Shown here: in pieces, positions 47,831-59,426 of the stretch | How positions within the stretch are numbered: position 1 is the first letter of the stretch | Layout of the letters: every line of letters begins with the position of its first letter | Source of the DNA: Exobasidium rhododendri | Lineage: Eukaryota > Basidiomycota > Exobasidiomycetes > Exobasidiales > Exobasidiaceae | Length of the DNA: 64,000 bases | NCBI GenBank assembly: GCA_026210745.1 | Contig: CP110630.1 | Location: 1,612,001-1,676,000 of the forward strand | Direction: 5' to 3' | The notes under the pieces: generated by a model | Databases searched by the model: none | Told to the model about the DNA's origin: nothing | The model's input: only the letters and a program-made list of their open reading frames with translations | Translations under genes and position numbers: made by a program

Positions 47831-48444
47831 GAGAGAGAGAGATGGAGAGAAGGAGGACGTCTATCATATCACAGTGAGTTGGGATCTGAACGATGCGTTG
47901 CCTCTCCCTCGCCCGCTCTCGTCTCTCTGCGTAGGAAAGAAGCAAGCGCGCAAAAGGAAAAAAGATGAAAAATTATCCCAATTTTTATGCTCAGTGGCCC
48001 TAGGCTGCGATGATCGAGCGACTACCTTTAGTCATAGTTACACTGATCCTTTGAATGTGCGCTTCTTAACGCGAGATCAAGAGGGCAAAAGACGAGTGGT
48101 TGTGTGTGGTGCTGCTGAGGGAAAAACATGCTGACGTCGTAGCTTTATTTTCTCCCCTCTCTCTCCCTTTTTCCCTCTAGTCAATGCATGGCCTGCTCCA
48201 CACCTTTCAGTACTCTACCTTCCAACGCGGCCCCCTCATTCTCCCTTTCCCCCCCCCTTTCCCCAAGCTCAACCTTGGCTTTCCTCACACTTACTCACAC
48301 TAAGCAGGAGGCCGTGTATTCTACATCACACCACACACACTGTATCATCTTTCAACAGTCATCACACTCTGTATACTTCATCTTGACCGTCATGTTATAT
48401 TATCATTTTTCGTAATGTCTAAATTAGAGAAATCTTTGTGTCGT
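47831..48444. other. Convergent spacer, GCV2 / AKR1
   Basis: 614 bp of 3' sequence with GA-, CT- and C-rich simple tracts (47830-47850, 48150-48180, 48246-48262). No gene supported. Confidence 0.4.
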
Positions 48445-50832
48445 CTACGCCATGTCGTCTTCACCGTCCGGGAGGTTGTGATTGTCAGGTAGAAGGGAAT
48501 ATTCATGCGATCTCCTCGGCAAAGATCGTTTCACACTCGACCACATACTCCACCTTCGATTCGACGAACCTCCTCCTCCTCCTCCTACTTCCAAGTCCAT
48601 CGATCTGCTTCTTTGATGAGAAGAGACTCCCACTCCTCCTCTTGAATTGGGCATAAATCCTCCCGATGGAATGTCGTATAATTCCTCGTACTTCACACCT
48701 AGGATCCTGCCGCGCGTCCAGAAATCTTGACAATTGATGAGCAAGCCGTGATCAAAAGGATTCTGACTTCGGCTTGCTTTCTTCAGCCCTTCACCACCTT
48801 TGCCCTTTGTGTAGAGATCCAAGCCGACAATCGACAGCAGCCAATTTCCGCTTCCTCCCAGGACGGATGTGAACGTTCCATGTTGATGATTGCCCTTCTT
48901 ACTCTGATTCGGTGATGCTGATGATGACGTAGACGATGTCGTTGAGCCGCCACCTGCAGTTGAGTTCTCTTCATCCAGGCCAGCATCATCTCCATCTCCA
49001 TGCTGATGCTGCACAAATCCAGCAGTCCCATCTATTGGTGAAGTGCCGCTATTTCGCGCCCTTGCTTCCATGAATCCACTCTGACTGGACATACTGCTGC
49101 CGCCCTTCCCTCCCATGAATCCGTAGCGACCCAGATTGGATACTTCCAGTGTAGTCATCTGGCGGCTGATCTGCCAAGAATGTGCAACCAGCAATATCAG
49201 AGTCCAGGAGAGCTGTATGGTGGCCCAAATCATGCAACTGAACAGAAAAGAATCGTAATCCGTTCCAGCACAAATCGAAGTAGGCAAGAGACATGAAGAA
49301 GAGACGGAAGGTATGTATGGTGGCGTGTTCAAGACAAAGTATTGATACGTGAGGTAGTCGAAACTGATGATACCGATGACCAGCGAGGTAATAAAGACGA
49401 TGAATTGACGGTGATTGTTGACTCCGATGCAATTATTCACCCAAGGACAGTGGTGATCATGCCGTGCTACGCAACGTTTACAATGTCGACAATGTTTCGA
49501 TCGAAGTGGTCGTCTAGCCATGCAAGCAACACAATAATTCATTCCATTCAAGTGACCATCGTTGACCAGCGTTTCCACTGTAGCTCTTCGATCCGTTTCA
49601 TTCTGCGTTCTTGGTGAATAGCCAGGTTCCAAAGTAGCAGCTCGAAATAAGTTCCAAGAAGAGAGTAAGATTGTGATCGCAAACGTCAAGTTCCAATACG
49701 CAAATCCAGGTGTAGCATGGACAAGCTTGCTCGCCCATTCCCACCCTACCCAAGCGATACTTCCGCTGACGACTGCTAAGAAGTAATTTGACTTTTGCAT
49801 ACTTTCTAATTCTAAAGGATCTAGTAGAACTCTAGTGACGATGTGATGCATAGCGAAGAATTCCCCAACGACCAGTGGCACACCAGTAAACCAAGGTAGT
49901 ACACTCAGTGTGCTGAAAACGAGTCCTAAAGCAAGAAATGGAATGACGAGGATACTGATTCGAGTAGGCAAGTCACCCATTTGCTTGCTCTTTCGCCTTC
50001 CATCTTCTTCAAAGCCAACGTCTGCTAATGCTTTGCTGTAAGCTGCAATACTTTTCAGCTCCACTGCCATATCTCTTGGCGTCTTGCCGCCTTCCTCCTT
50101 TGCCCACAAATCACAACCAGCACTGGCAAGCTTCTGAATGCACAATCGGTTCCCTTTGACTACAGCCCAGTGCATGGGAGAAAGACCGACAGCGTCGCTT
50201 CTGTGAACATCTGCTCCGTGTGCTAGAAGCAAGTCAACCGATATAGCATCGCCCTGATATGCAGCCCACATCAGAGGTGTGTGACCTTGTGAGTCGGGTG
50301 AGTCAAGTGAAGAGACGGCTGAGAATGCTGGGTGTTGCAACAATAAGACGAGAGGCATGACCGCTGATGAATGGACCGTCAAGTGAAGGGTATTGAAGCC
50401 TTGCGCGTCGGTGAAAGTAGGGTCCGCACCATGTTGTAGCAGCAAATTCATGACATAAAGGTGTCCGTTCCTCGCTGCCCATTGAAGCGGAGTAGCCTCT
50501 AGGTCGCCACCTACAGCATCTACTTCGGCGCCTAGATCTATGAGCAGTTTGCAAGTCGGAACATGAGCGTTGATGGCTGCCCAATGGAGTGGCGAAATAT
50601 TCTCCTGATCACGGTCGTTGGCTGTTGCTCTAGATGTTGATATGAGGTGTGTGATCAGAGCTGTGTCGCCTCTCTGTGCCGCTGAATGAATCGAAGCGGG
50701 GGTGACAGGTCGTGATGGGATAGTAGCAGAATGAGGCGGTGAGTGCATGGCGTTCACTTCTTTCTGCATGCTCGCATGAGTTGAGTGGGTATCAGAACCT
50801 GCAGCTGCAGAAGAGGTGGAAGCAGCTGCCAT
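48445..50832 (-). CDS. AKR1: Ankyrin-repeat DHHC palmitoyltransferase
   Basis: S-acyltransferase of the Golgi/endosomal membrane that palmitoylates cytosolic or peripheral proteins. One exon, 795 residues. About six ankyrin repeats at residues 45-260 (SPLHWAAINAHVPTCKLLID, TPLQWAARNGHLYVMNLLLQ, HTPLMWAAYQGDAISVDLLL). Transmembrane segments follow (for example ISILVIPFLALGLVFSTLSV). The zinc-binding catalytic core is CRHCKRCVARHDHHCPWVNN, with DHHC intact. Two or more membrane segments come next, then a cytoplasmic Ser/Gly-rich tail. Yeast Akr1 uses DHYC, so DHHC here is an allowed variation. It differs from Erf2/Pfa3-type enzymes by its ankyrin region. Confidence 0.93.
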   Translation of the reverse strand: MAAASTSSAAAGSDTHSTHASMQKEVNAMHSPPHSATIPSRPVTPASIHSAAQRGDTALITHLISTSRATANDRDQENISPLHWAAINAHVPTCKLLIDLGAEVDAVGGDLEATPLQWAARNGHLYVMNLLLQHGADPTFTDAQGFNTLHLTVHSSAVMPLVLLLQHPAFSAVSSLDSPDSQGHTPLMWAAYQGDAISVDLLLAHGADVHRSDAVGLSPMHWAVVKGNRLCIQKLASAGCDLWAKEEGGKTPRDMAVELKSIAAYSKALADVGFEEDGRRKSKQMGDLPTRISILVIPFLALGLVFSTLSVLPWFTGVPLVVGEFFAMHHIVTRVLLDPLELESMQKSNYFLAVVSGSIAWVGWEWASKLVHATPGFAYWNLTFAITILLSSWNLFRAATLEPGYSPRTQNETDRRATVETLVNDGHLNGMNYCVACMARRPLRSKHCRHCKRCVARHDHHCPWVNNCIGVNNHRQFIVFITSLVIGIISFDYLTYQYFVLNTPPYIPSVSSSCLLPTSICAGTDYDSFLFSCMIWATIQLSWTLILLVAHSWQISRQMTTLEVSNLGRYGFMGGKGGSSMSSQSGFMEARARNSGTSPIDGTAGFVQHQHGDGDDAGLDEENSTAGGGSTTSSTSSSASPNQSKKGNHQHGTFTSVLGGSGNWLLSIVGLDLYTKGKGGEGLKKASRSQNPFDHGLLINCQDFWTRGRILGVKYEELYDIPSGGFMPNSRGGVGVSSHQRSRSMDLEVGGGGGGSSNRRWSMWSSVKRSLPRRSHEYSLLPDNHNLPDGEDDMA

Positions 50833-51111
50833 TTGTGTAATGGTGTGCTGAAGTGTAAGACGCAGACCTTTCCTCCTTTAGTACAATAGCATCGCCAATG
50901 ACAGAGTTGCCTTTCAGGTGAAGTTGGTGTCGCTTGCGCCTAATTTACATTTGTGGCTTTTAGAGCTGCTCTTTTCTATTAGAGCCGGATTATCTTACCC
51001 ACTCCACGTGTGAAAAAGTGGACCTCCCCCGTTCTTATGAGCATGTCTTCTTGGTTACGTACGTTGAACAACCTCCACCGTTCAAGTCCAACACCTGAGA
51101 CCTAAAGGACT

Positions 51112-52278
51112 ATGAGAGGAGGTTGTAAGTCGGCTGGCAGGCAGTCGCTGAGGGTGAAGGGGGCTGCTGGGTCGCGACTCCGGCTGGCAAGCACAGCTGC
51201 AACCCCACCTGGTGCCGCGTCTACCTCTCCCTTGCCTTCCTCTACAAATCCTGCCCCCGGCCCGCCTAAACCCAACAGCCCCTTCACCATCTTTGATCGA
51301 TCAGCAAAGCACCTACAACGTGAAAGAGCAGCTATCAGAAATAACGGAGAATCATCAAGGTTGACAGAGTACATACGGGATGCCGCGTCAGCAAACCTAG
51401 CAGAGAGAATCATTGATATCAAGAGAAACTTTGAGACGATTGTAGAACTTGGATCGGGAGCCGGATATCTCAGGCGACATCTGGATGGCAAGACGTCGGG
51501 GACCAAGAAGATCATTATGTGTGATACAAGTAGCAATGCTCTGAACAGGGATATCGATGAAGATAAAAATTACGATTGTAAGTGCACAAGTGTACTTACC
51601 TACATCCAGCGACTTAGCTCACTCCCCTTTTCATTATCTTCTAAAGACGTCTTCGAAAGACGTGTGGTGGACGAAGAGGCACTTCCGTTTGCAGAGAATA
51701 GCCTGGATTGTGTGGTGTGCACTGGTTCTCTTCACTGGACAAACGATCTTCCTGGAGCACTTATTCAGATCCAAAGGGCCTTGAAACCAGATGGACTCTT
51801 TATTGGAGCAATATGCGGTGGGGACACCCTATTTGAGCTTCGGACGAGTCTTCAACTAGCAGAGCAAGAGAGGGAAGGGGGTATTTCACCGCGTGTCTCG
51901 CCCATGGCTGATTCAAGGGATATGGTGTCCTTACTCTCCAGAGCCGGTTTCAACATCCCAACTGTCGATACCGATGAAGTCCAGGTGAACTATCCCTCCA
52001 TCTTCGAACTGATGTCAGATTTACAAGATATGGGAGAGAGCAATGCTGTGATTCATCGACGAATGCTGCTCAAGCGGGACACCTTGATAGCAGCCAGCGC
52101 TATCTATCCTCGATTGCATGGAGATGAAGATGATAGGAGTATACCTGCAACATATCACATGATCTTCATGGTAGGGTGGAAGCCTGATGACTCTCAGAGA
52201 AAGCCCTTAAAGAGAGGCACCGCTTCCAAGAGCATGAAGGAAGTCTTTGGCAATCCAGACGACCCTAAGGATAGCTAG
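51112..52278 (+). CDS. Complex I assembly factor NDUFAF5 (methyltransferase-fold)
   Basis: Mitochondrial SAM-dependent methyltransferase-fold protein; NDUFAF5 is known to hydroxylate an arginine of the complex I subunit NDUFS7 during assembly. The frame 51112-52278 is open throughout, but 51578-51646 looks like a 69-nt intron (GTAAGT...AAAG). Removing it joins NYD-YVFERRVVDEEALPF, exactly the family sequence, and yields 365 instead of 388 residues. Motif I VELGSGAGYL and the later SLHWTNDLPGALIQIQRALK, FIGAICGGDTLFELRTSLQL and TVDTDEVQVNYPSIFELMSD are diagnostic. The N terminus is Arg/Ala/Ser-rich, as expected for a matrix presequence. Presence of this gene implies a rotenone-sensitive complex I. 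Confidence 0.92.
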   Translation: MRGGCKSAGRQSLRVKGAAGSRLRLASTAATPPGAASTSPLPSSTNPAPGPPKPNSPFTIFDRSAKHLQRERAAIRNNGESSRLTEYIRDAASANLAERIIDIKRNFETIVELGSGAGYLRRHLDGKTSGTKKIIMCDTSSNALNRDIDEDKNYDCKCTSVLTYIQRLSSLPFSLSSKDVFERRVVDEEALPFAENSLDCVVCTGSLHWTNDLPGALIQIQRALKPDGLFIGAICGGDTLFELRTSLQLAEQEREGGISPRVSPMADSRDMVSLLSRAGFNIPTVDTDEVQVNYPSIFELMSDLQDMGESNAVIHRRMLLKRDTLIAASAIYPRLHGDEDDRSIPATYHMIFMVGWKPDDSQRKPLKRGTASKSMKEVFGNPDDPKDS

Positions 52279-52887
52279 GTCACTCAAAGAAGATCCTTTC
52301 CCCTTCTTGTAGCATAACTTCAAATAACGATAGAAATCTCATTGACTATGTACGATAGTGTGGCGTTTGGAGAGGAAATTAGTAAAGGGGCGAGGCAGGA
52401 TCGAGAAAGAATGACAAGGGAAGTTGAGGTGTAAGACAGACTTTGCTCGCAGAGAAGCCGAAATACACCCACTAATAAAGATCATGCATATTCTGGCCTG
52501 AAATTTTCATTGAGAAGAGATGAGAGGGACAGGGGGAGAGAGTAGAAGAGTAGTGAGAGTGTAAACAGCTGTACTCGGCATCACTTTACCGGTCAACTTC
52601 TCTCATCTTCATGCTAGATCGTTCTGGACCTCGCGACGATGGCTGGCGTGTGAAGCAGATCTGACATAAGGAGGCGAAGAGAGTGAACGATTAGGAAGCA
52701 ACGAAAGCAATTAGAATCGAGACTGCTAGCCATGAGATAGTGGCCTTACCCCTACACTGACTCTGTGCGTCAAGACAAGTCTTTCACTTGCGGAAAGAGA
52801 GGGGGTCAAAGCAAACGAAAGAAGAGGAGGGAGAGGGAGAAGGAAAAAAGTGTATTTGAGTTTTGTGCAACGCCCCACAAATGGTCC
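52279..52887. other. Convergent spacer, NDUFAF5 / RBM39-like gene
   Basis: 609 bp, purine-rich on the plus strand toward 52800-52850. No gene supported. Confidence 0.4.
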
Positions 52888-55272
52888 TCAACTTAGCATC
52901 GAGGTAAAGATCCCTTCGCTGACAAAAGCAGCGCTGATAGAGCGTCCTCCAAAGAATCGGCCGTTGAGCCCAGCGATTGCTTTAGTGGCTCCGTTTACTT
53001 CTTCAAACTTCAGCCATATTTCACCGGCACTGTCGGTGTCTACCTTGATGGAAGTCACCTTTCCGTACTTGTCTTCACATTCTTCCTTGACGTCTTCTGC
53101 CAGTTCTTTGTCCCATCCTCGCTCTGTCTCTTCCTCGGGATTGAACATGTTCTTCAGCAAGACGGCTTTGCTCACTGCTTCAGGGATGTTTAAGGGTCGT
53201 TGTCTGCAGAGAGAGCGAGGAAAGAAAGAGTCAATACAAGGCCATCATTGCCTCGTCTCGACATCACTCACTGCTCAGAAGGTACTGATGGGGCGCTGCT
53301 ACTAGTCTGATCCTTTCGAGCTAGCTTTTCCATCAGGGCGGCTCGACTAGCAGCATTAAGGCCACCTGGAGAAGAATATTTCAAAGATTAGCGGCTTCAC
53401 TGTAATTGTCACGGCGCATTTACTCACCTCCTCCGCCTTCATCAAAGGAAGTCGAGATCGTAGCACTGGCACCGGATGCATCGAAGCTTGCGCTGTTGTT
53501 AGCATTGTTGCTGCTGCTACCACCACCACCACCACCACCACCGCCACTGGATTCAGCAGCGGGACCACTACCTCTCGAGGCAACGTGGCCGACTTTTATT
53601 TGTCTGCCCGCCAGGTCGAATCCATTCATGTTCTGGATTGCCTTCTCTGCATCGCCTGCACTTGCAAATTGAATGAAACAGAATCCTTTGCTTTTCAACG
53701 TCCCTGGTTCTCGATGCAGATCGACATTCAGAATTGCTCCAAAAGGTTCAAAGACGGCCTTGATATCATCTTCGGTAAGATTGAAGTGTAAGCTACCCAC
53801 ATATAATCGTGTGGCAGGGTTGCTTCCCGTCAAGTTGGCAGGATCGATATGAATAGGCTGACCATTGATCTTGGGAAGGGAAGCTAGCTGTTCAGCGGTT
53901 AAAGCAGGAAGGTTGGGACGAATGGGCGTGTCTGCCGATGAAGCACCTTGACCGCGGTTTCTAGCGGCTTCCGTGAGCTGTACAAGCAAGGGAATACCGA
54001 ACAAAGGTGTTCCTGAAAACCCGACCGCCTTCTGGACTAGCGCTTCGTCCTTCAATTCAACATACCCAATTCTGTCGCCGCAAAAAGGTGAAGAAAAAGT
54101 CAGCTGCCCGTACAATAGTGATCAGATGTACACCGCGTCCACACTCACCCTTTACTGCGACCAGTATTCTTGTCGGTAATGATGCGTACGTCCCGTACTG
54201 AACCCTCTCCAAGTTTATCCTCAAAGAACTCGCCCAGATCTCGTTGTCCCAATCTTGCGGCAAGCTGGGAGCAGAAGACGGATCGAAGCTCATAGTCGTC
54301 GGGATCAGGAGATTTTGCTTTACTTTCATCGCGACGCCGGCGAGCTGGTGGCGAAGGACTTCGAGTATGGCGAGAGCGAGCGGACCGAGGTGCGTCGAAG
54401 TACTCATCTCGAGGTGGTGGTCCATATCGATAATCTGGGTATCCACCTCTACGTGGTGGACCAGGTGGATAGTAGCCGCGGCCCATCGATCGGTCGTAGT
54501 AAGGATCGTAGTAGGGACTATACTGCCTTGATCTTTCCCTACCCCCTTCGCGATCTCGTCTGTATGCAGAAGAATCATCATGCCCGTCCTCGCTGCGTTC
54601 GACTTTTCTCCTCCTCCTTTCGTGTTCATCATCCTCAGGTGAAAGCCTTTTGGAGCTTCCCCTCTTGCTTCCAACGCTTTCCAGCCGACGCCGGCTTCGA
54701 CTTGGACTACGAGATCGGCTTCGGCTGACGCTACGACTGATACTGCGACTGGCTCGACGAGTTCTTTCCCTCCCATTTCGATCGCTGATTCTTCTTTCCA
54801 ATAGCTCCACGCCGCCCCCTCTCCTTCTCTCTCTTCTTTGGTCCGACCGTTTGCGATCCGCCGAGGCATCTCCCTCGTTGACTTCTCCCGAATGGCTGCG
54901 CGCAATCGTCGAGGAATCCGATCTCTTTCTTCTCTTTGACATTATTGCACGCTTCCGGAGCTTTTCCTGTAGCTGTTTTTCTCTCTCTCTAACGTCGAGA
55001 CTTTCCTTCCTTCTTCCGTCACTCGGATCCTTGTCAGAAAGCGCCTCGTCGTCGTCGTCGTCATCGTCGTCGCCCCTGCTCCTGGCGTCTACATCATCTT
55101 CCGAGCGAGGCGATTGGGAAGAAATAGAGCTACTGACCGAACGAGCTAGTGAAGAGTGGGCGCTATCAGGCGACATATGCTTCTTCAGTATACGATCTGA
55201 CCTTGAGCGCTTGCCGTTGCTGCCAGATGCTCGTCTCGTCTCTAGGGCAGCCTCCTCGCGATCAGCATACAT
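52888..55272 (-). CDS. RBM39/CAPER-type splicing factor (Rsd1-like)
   Basis: U2AF65-related SR-like splicing factor. Four exons: 55272-54149, 54071-53428, 53365-53272 and 53203-52888; 725 residues. An RS-type N terminus (RSRSRSPSRSRRR) is followed by three RNA-recognition motifs. RRM1 spans the first intron (YELRSVFCSQLAARLGQRDL to IGYVELKDE). RRM2 begins TRLYVGSLHFNLTEDDIKAV, with RNP1 SKGFCFIQF. A poly-Gly/Ser/Asn linker and the conserved LNAASRAALMEKLARKDQT follow. The C-terminal UHM-like RRM3 begins AVLLKNMFNPEEETERGWDK and ends GRFFGGRSISAAFVSEG. RRM order and the linker motif place it with RBM39 rather than U2AF65. Confidence 0.92.
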
Positions 55273-55553
55273 GACTGGGTAGGGTTAAAAGGAGATGAAG
55301 CTGAAATTCTCAGCAAGTGAAGCGGGCAAATTTGTATGTAGAATTCGCATTGCCTCACGCGTAGACGCCCCCCCCCCACGCGAGAGAACGAAAAAGACGC
55401 CTACCGGTAAGCAATTCTCATCGCGAAAGAGGGGAATTTAGGGCACGCAGATGAAATTTCTATTTAGCTACTGGGACATGGGGAACTCAAGAGGTACAGA
55501 CAAATTCTTCAAAGAATCATAGAAATCACTGTACAGAGAAACAGTGTGATCAT

Positions 55554-57648
55554 CTACTTCTTAGAAGCAGCACCTGTGCCTTCCAATTGGAACTCGTGAG
55601 CAGCGTCGGGAACAGTCAAAACTCGCATTGAGTTGGTGAATCCTTGACCTCCTCTCCATCCTTGCAGAGCAATGACAGTATCGCCCTTTTCAACGATTCC
55701 AAGCTTCAGTGCCTCTGATAGACCGTACTTGATACGATTGTCGACGTCTTCTTGCCACTTGCTGTTGCTCTCTGGGCGGGCGTGAGGGTAGAGGAATGGG
55801 TAGCATCCTCGATACAGATGGACGTCTCGTGCCGTGTGCTCGTTTCGAGTGACTAGTGGAGAAGGAAGAGAGAGGTGGAGGAGGGCAAGCGTCAATGGGA
55901 AAAATTTCACTTCTGGTAGACGCGGCGATATCTTAATAGTCGACTCACTCGTCAAGATGGGGCATCGAGGGCGGTACTTGCTCACCAATCGAGCAGTGTT
56001 TCCACTCGTCGACATCAAAAGAATCGCGCCGGCTTGTTGCTCCAAACTAGCACTGACAGCTGCCATGGAAACAGTCTCGCTAGTGTCGGTGGGAACTTGC
56101 GTCAAGCTTCTCATTTCGTTGAAAAGAGGAACGTAAGAAATGCTTTGTTCGGCCAAGAAACTAGTCTCTGCCATCATCTTGACTGCTTCCAGTGGGTAGG
56201 CACCTTTTGCAGTCTCTCCACTCAGCATGACACAGTCAGCTCCATCCAAGACTGCGTTGGCAACATCACTGACTTCCGCTCGAGTAGGTCGGTTGTTGAC
56301 CACCATACTTTCCAGCATCTGAGTAGCGCAGATGACCGGCTTTCCGGCAATGTTGCATCTGCTGATCATCATCTTTTGTGCCATGAACACTTGAGGTGCA
56401 GGAATTTCGATTCCCAAATCACCACGAGCAACCATGATTCCATCAGACTCCTTGAGAATTTCATCAAAGTTGAGGACACCTTGGTGATTTTCAATCTTGG
56501 AAACGATTTTAATGTGAGCACCCTTTTCGCCCAAGATGTCACGAATGGTTCGCACATCGCTTCCTCGTCGAATGAAGGAGGCGAACACCATGTCGAGGTC
56601 GTTCTCGACGGCCCATAGAAGATCTTGCTTATCCTTCTCGGAGATGGCGGGTAGGTCGACGTCAGTGAGGGGGAGGTTGACTCCCTTCTTGTTGGACAGA
56701 GTTCCATTGTTGACAGCCCGAACCTTGACTAATTTCTCAGACTCGATCGAGATTACTTGAAGTGCCAAGATACCATCATCGATAAAGATTGACTTGCCGA
56801 CCTCGACCTTCTTTGCCAGGTTGGCGTAATCGATATACAAATACTTGTCTGAGCCCTTATTGGCATATTCAGGGTCAGTGGTGACGTAGAATTCATGGCC
56901 CATAGAGATCTTGACCTGAAAGAGGGATAAGCAGACTATCTTAGCGTGTTGGTCTATCGAAACGGCATCTCTTCCAAGTCTGTATTCACATCTTCACCGT
57001 TTACCATCATTCCAGTTCGCATCTCGGGTCCCTTTGTGTCGAGAGCAATAGCGAGAGGGCGACCGTCGGAGTCTAGGATTGGAGAAGCGAAAAATCGTCA
57101 GATTATCACTTCACAGGAAGCTTCAACATACAAGGCAACTCACCAGCCACAGCCTTGCGTGCATTATCGACGACAGTCTTGAAGTATTGATGATCTCCGT
57201 GACTGGCATTGAGACGGACTGAGTTGGAAAGGGTGCTGCTGTGTCAAGATGCATGCTTCCTCAAGGAGGTGCACCCATATGTAGCTCACCAATGTTCATG
57301 CCTGCAGAGCGAAGCTTTGACAGCATCTCAACAGACATAGTCTTGGGACCAATAGTGGCGACAATGGAGCTGAGAAGAGGGAGAGATGTAGAGGAAGGTA
57401 TCAGAATAGGTGTCCTATCCAACGACGGGTCGAGACTGAATTACTGACGTCTTTCGCCAGTATCGATTGTTGGAGTCCAAGCTATGCTCGAGAGGATTCA
57501 AGCTGGCTAGCCATTCCAGCTGAGACTTGGAGACGCTTTGGAATAGCCTAGGAAAGAGGTGAGAGAGGGTACGATTTTAAGTTTCTCAAGTGTCAGTCTC
57601 TGTATGTACTAATGAGCAGCATTACTTCATGGCACAAACTACTCACAT
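55554..57648 (-). CDS. Pyruvate kinase
   Basis: Last step of glycolysis: phosphoenolpyruvate plus ADP to pyruvate plus ATP, cytosolic. Seven exons: 57648-57647, 57547-57449, 57369-57290, 57218-57144, 57072-56990, 56915-55949 and 55852-55554; 534 residues. The start codon is split: exon 1 contributes AT and exon 2 contributes G, giving [19 protein letters not shown]. Motifs: [73 protein letters not shown], the active-site [12 protein letters not shown], and [20 protein letters not shown]. The intron 55948-55853 is 96 nt and stop-free, but [15 protein letters not shown] is reached correctly only with it removed. The donor of exon 5 (GTGAAT) is the weakest call. Minor uncertainty remains around [17 protein letters not shown]. 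Confidence 0.92.
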
Positions 57649-58290
57649 GTTTTCTCAAAGTTGGAAAAGAAGATGAGGTATGTGCAAGATTGGAACGAAG
57701 GCCTGTGTACTACTAGAAGACCAGAGCAAACGTCTATTGAGTCTAGTGTGTAAGACGTTGGTGATGAGGAAGTCGAGAAGAAAGACGGAACGGCTTTGCC
57801 AGCACTTGACGAAAAACGAAGATTGGGAATTCTTGAAACTTTTTGAGCGCGAATTGTTGTTATCTTCAGATTTTGGCTGCATCTACTTATTTGTACCACT
57901 ATTCTTTTTAAAGATTTCTATTTCGCATGGCGTTCTTCAATAGAGGAATTAATACAAAATGATGCACGGACGCCGCTCCTGCCATGGTAAAGCAAGGCTT
58001 GCTCTATCCTTTCCTTTTTGCCCGTGTGAAGGCGCATGTTTTGGGCGAGCCAGTCCGTCGCAGCGTTGCCAGAGAGACGAGTAAGTCGCTGCCCAGTGCA
58101 CAGTCGATGTGAACGCCTGAAGGAATTATGTACTACTGATCCATACACAAGCCTCTTGAAGACGGCCCAACCAGGGATCCAGACTAGGCCTGGCTAATCT
58201 ATTGCTCTCCTTCCCCCTCCCCAAACCAGATAAACCCACGCGGGCTGATAATCTTATTTCGCCTGCCAGACGTGCACGGACCAATGATAT
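57649..58290. other. Pyruvate kinase 5' leader and promoter / AlkB 3' region
   Basis: Tandem minus-strand genes. The sequence is pyrimidine-rich on the minus strand just upstream of the pyruvate kinase start, which suits a strong promoter. Open frames at 57639-57899 lack motifs and are probably leader. Confidence 0.45.
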
Positions 58291-59426
58291 CAGTACACTA
58301 ATTGTCGAAAAGTGATCGACTGGAGGAAGATGAACGCCGGTCAGTCCACGATTCCTTCGTCCTTCCAAGATTCTGTACTAGTGGGAAAAAAGGACTCACG
58401 ATTCGCGGCTCCTTAACTTTCGCCTCCTTAGGAATCTCATGCGTGTACAGCTTTTGTACGTTGCCCTGCATGACCAACAGCGATCCATTCTCCAACACCC
58501 ACTTGTGCTTCCTTCCCTTTTCCGCTGAGCCTCTCGGCTTCTTTTCCTCCATGATCCACGTTCGTGGGGCGCCGAGCGAAACTGTGACGATGACCTTATT
58601 TTCCACTGCTCGAGGAATCAGACCGAGCGTACGAAATAAAGGGCATTCGTGGCGCGCTTTCGCCCCCTCTCTCTACTCACTGTTGTCACTGTGCTTCCCT
58701 ATGTACACTTGTCCGTCTTGGTAGTTGTTCAGCATGGCGTGATTAAATTTGACACTCTCGCCCAGGCAGTCATTCGTGGAGAGCTTCGCTGCAATGAGCT
58801 CCAATACAGGTGGGAAGGGCGCGTGCATCTCCACTTGGTGACCACTGTACTTGAGCTCCAGTCCAGATGAAGTGGCAAATGCTACAGTGACTCATGACTC
58901 AGTCTATGATGTGTACATTTTAGCACATGAGCGTATCAAGCTCACCTGCAATGCTTCTACTCTGTTGAATTTCGCGCCCATACACTTTGAGCTTTGGTCT
59001 GTACCACTCGCTCAGTGATTCGAGTTCTGCGTGCCACCGATGAGCCGTCTTGGCATCAATCCAGTCTTTCTTGTAGTAGACATCACTTAGGTCAGCCACT
59101 CGGTATTGGTTTAAGAATACTCTTCTAGTGACTGGAAGCAACTCCTTGGTGTCTGTTGTCGTTCCGCTTCCTAGCAGTATCTCCGCAAGATCGGCATCCT
59201 CTACGGGTTCAACATCATGACACTGACTGACTTGGCTGTCTCTTCGCTGCCGCTTGGTCTGCGGTTCATCATCTACCCCTTCCCTGTCGTCTTTGCCACA
59301 CTCGTCGACTTCTCGTTTTTCAGGCCTCTTTGATCGTGAAGGCCCAAATCTGAGACTGAAGAGACCAGGCTGGTAGGTTGATGCCGGTATGCTCGGATTG
59401 CGTTCACTTGCAGGGCGAAGCGGCAT
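58291..59426 (-). CDS. AlkB-type 2-oxoglutarate/Fe(II) dioxygenase (ALKBH2/3-like)
   Basis: Oxidative demethylase expected to repair alkylated nucleic acid bases. Four exons: 59426-58946, 58881-58681, 58608-58400 and 58320-58291; 306 residues. The N-terminal ~110 residues are charged and disordered. The catalytic domain starts near FLNQYRVADLSDVYYKKDWI. Iron ligands: His and Asp of GKHSDN (exon 2) and His of YTHEIPK (exon 3). The 2-oxoglutarate-binding Arg residues fall in PRI-SITFRQL, assembled across the last intron, where the final exon codes only for nine residues. VIVTVSLGAPRTWIM and GSLLVMQGN are typical ALKBH2/3 segments. The join between exons 2 and 3 (DN-T-VENK) is phase-correct but rests on a non-canonical-looking CGAG acceptor. 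Confidence 0.87.

Noticed and set aside
55554-56903. Pyruvate kinase as one continuous exon in its 3' part
   Set aside because: The frame is open, but the 32 residues at 55948-55853 do not fit the family, and good GTGAGT/CTAG signals remove them.
57639-57943. Open frames of 75-95 codons on both strands upstream of pyruvate kinase
   Set aside because: Pyrimidine-rich leader; translations have no conserved features, and the split ATG lies at its end.
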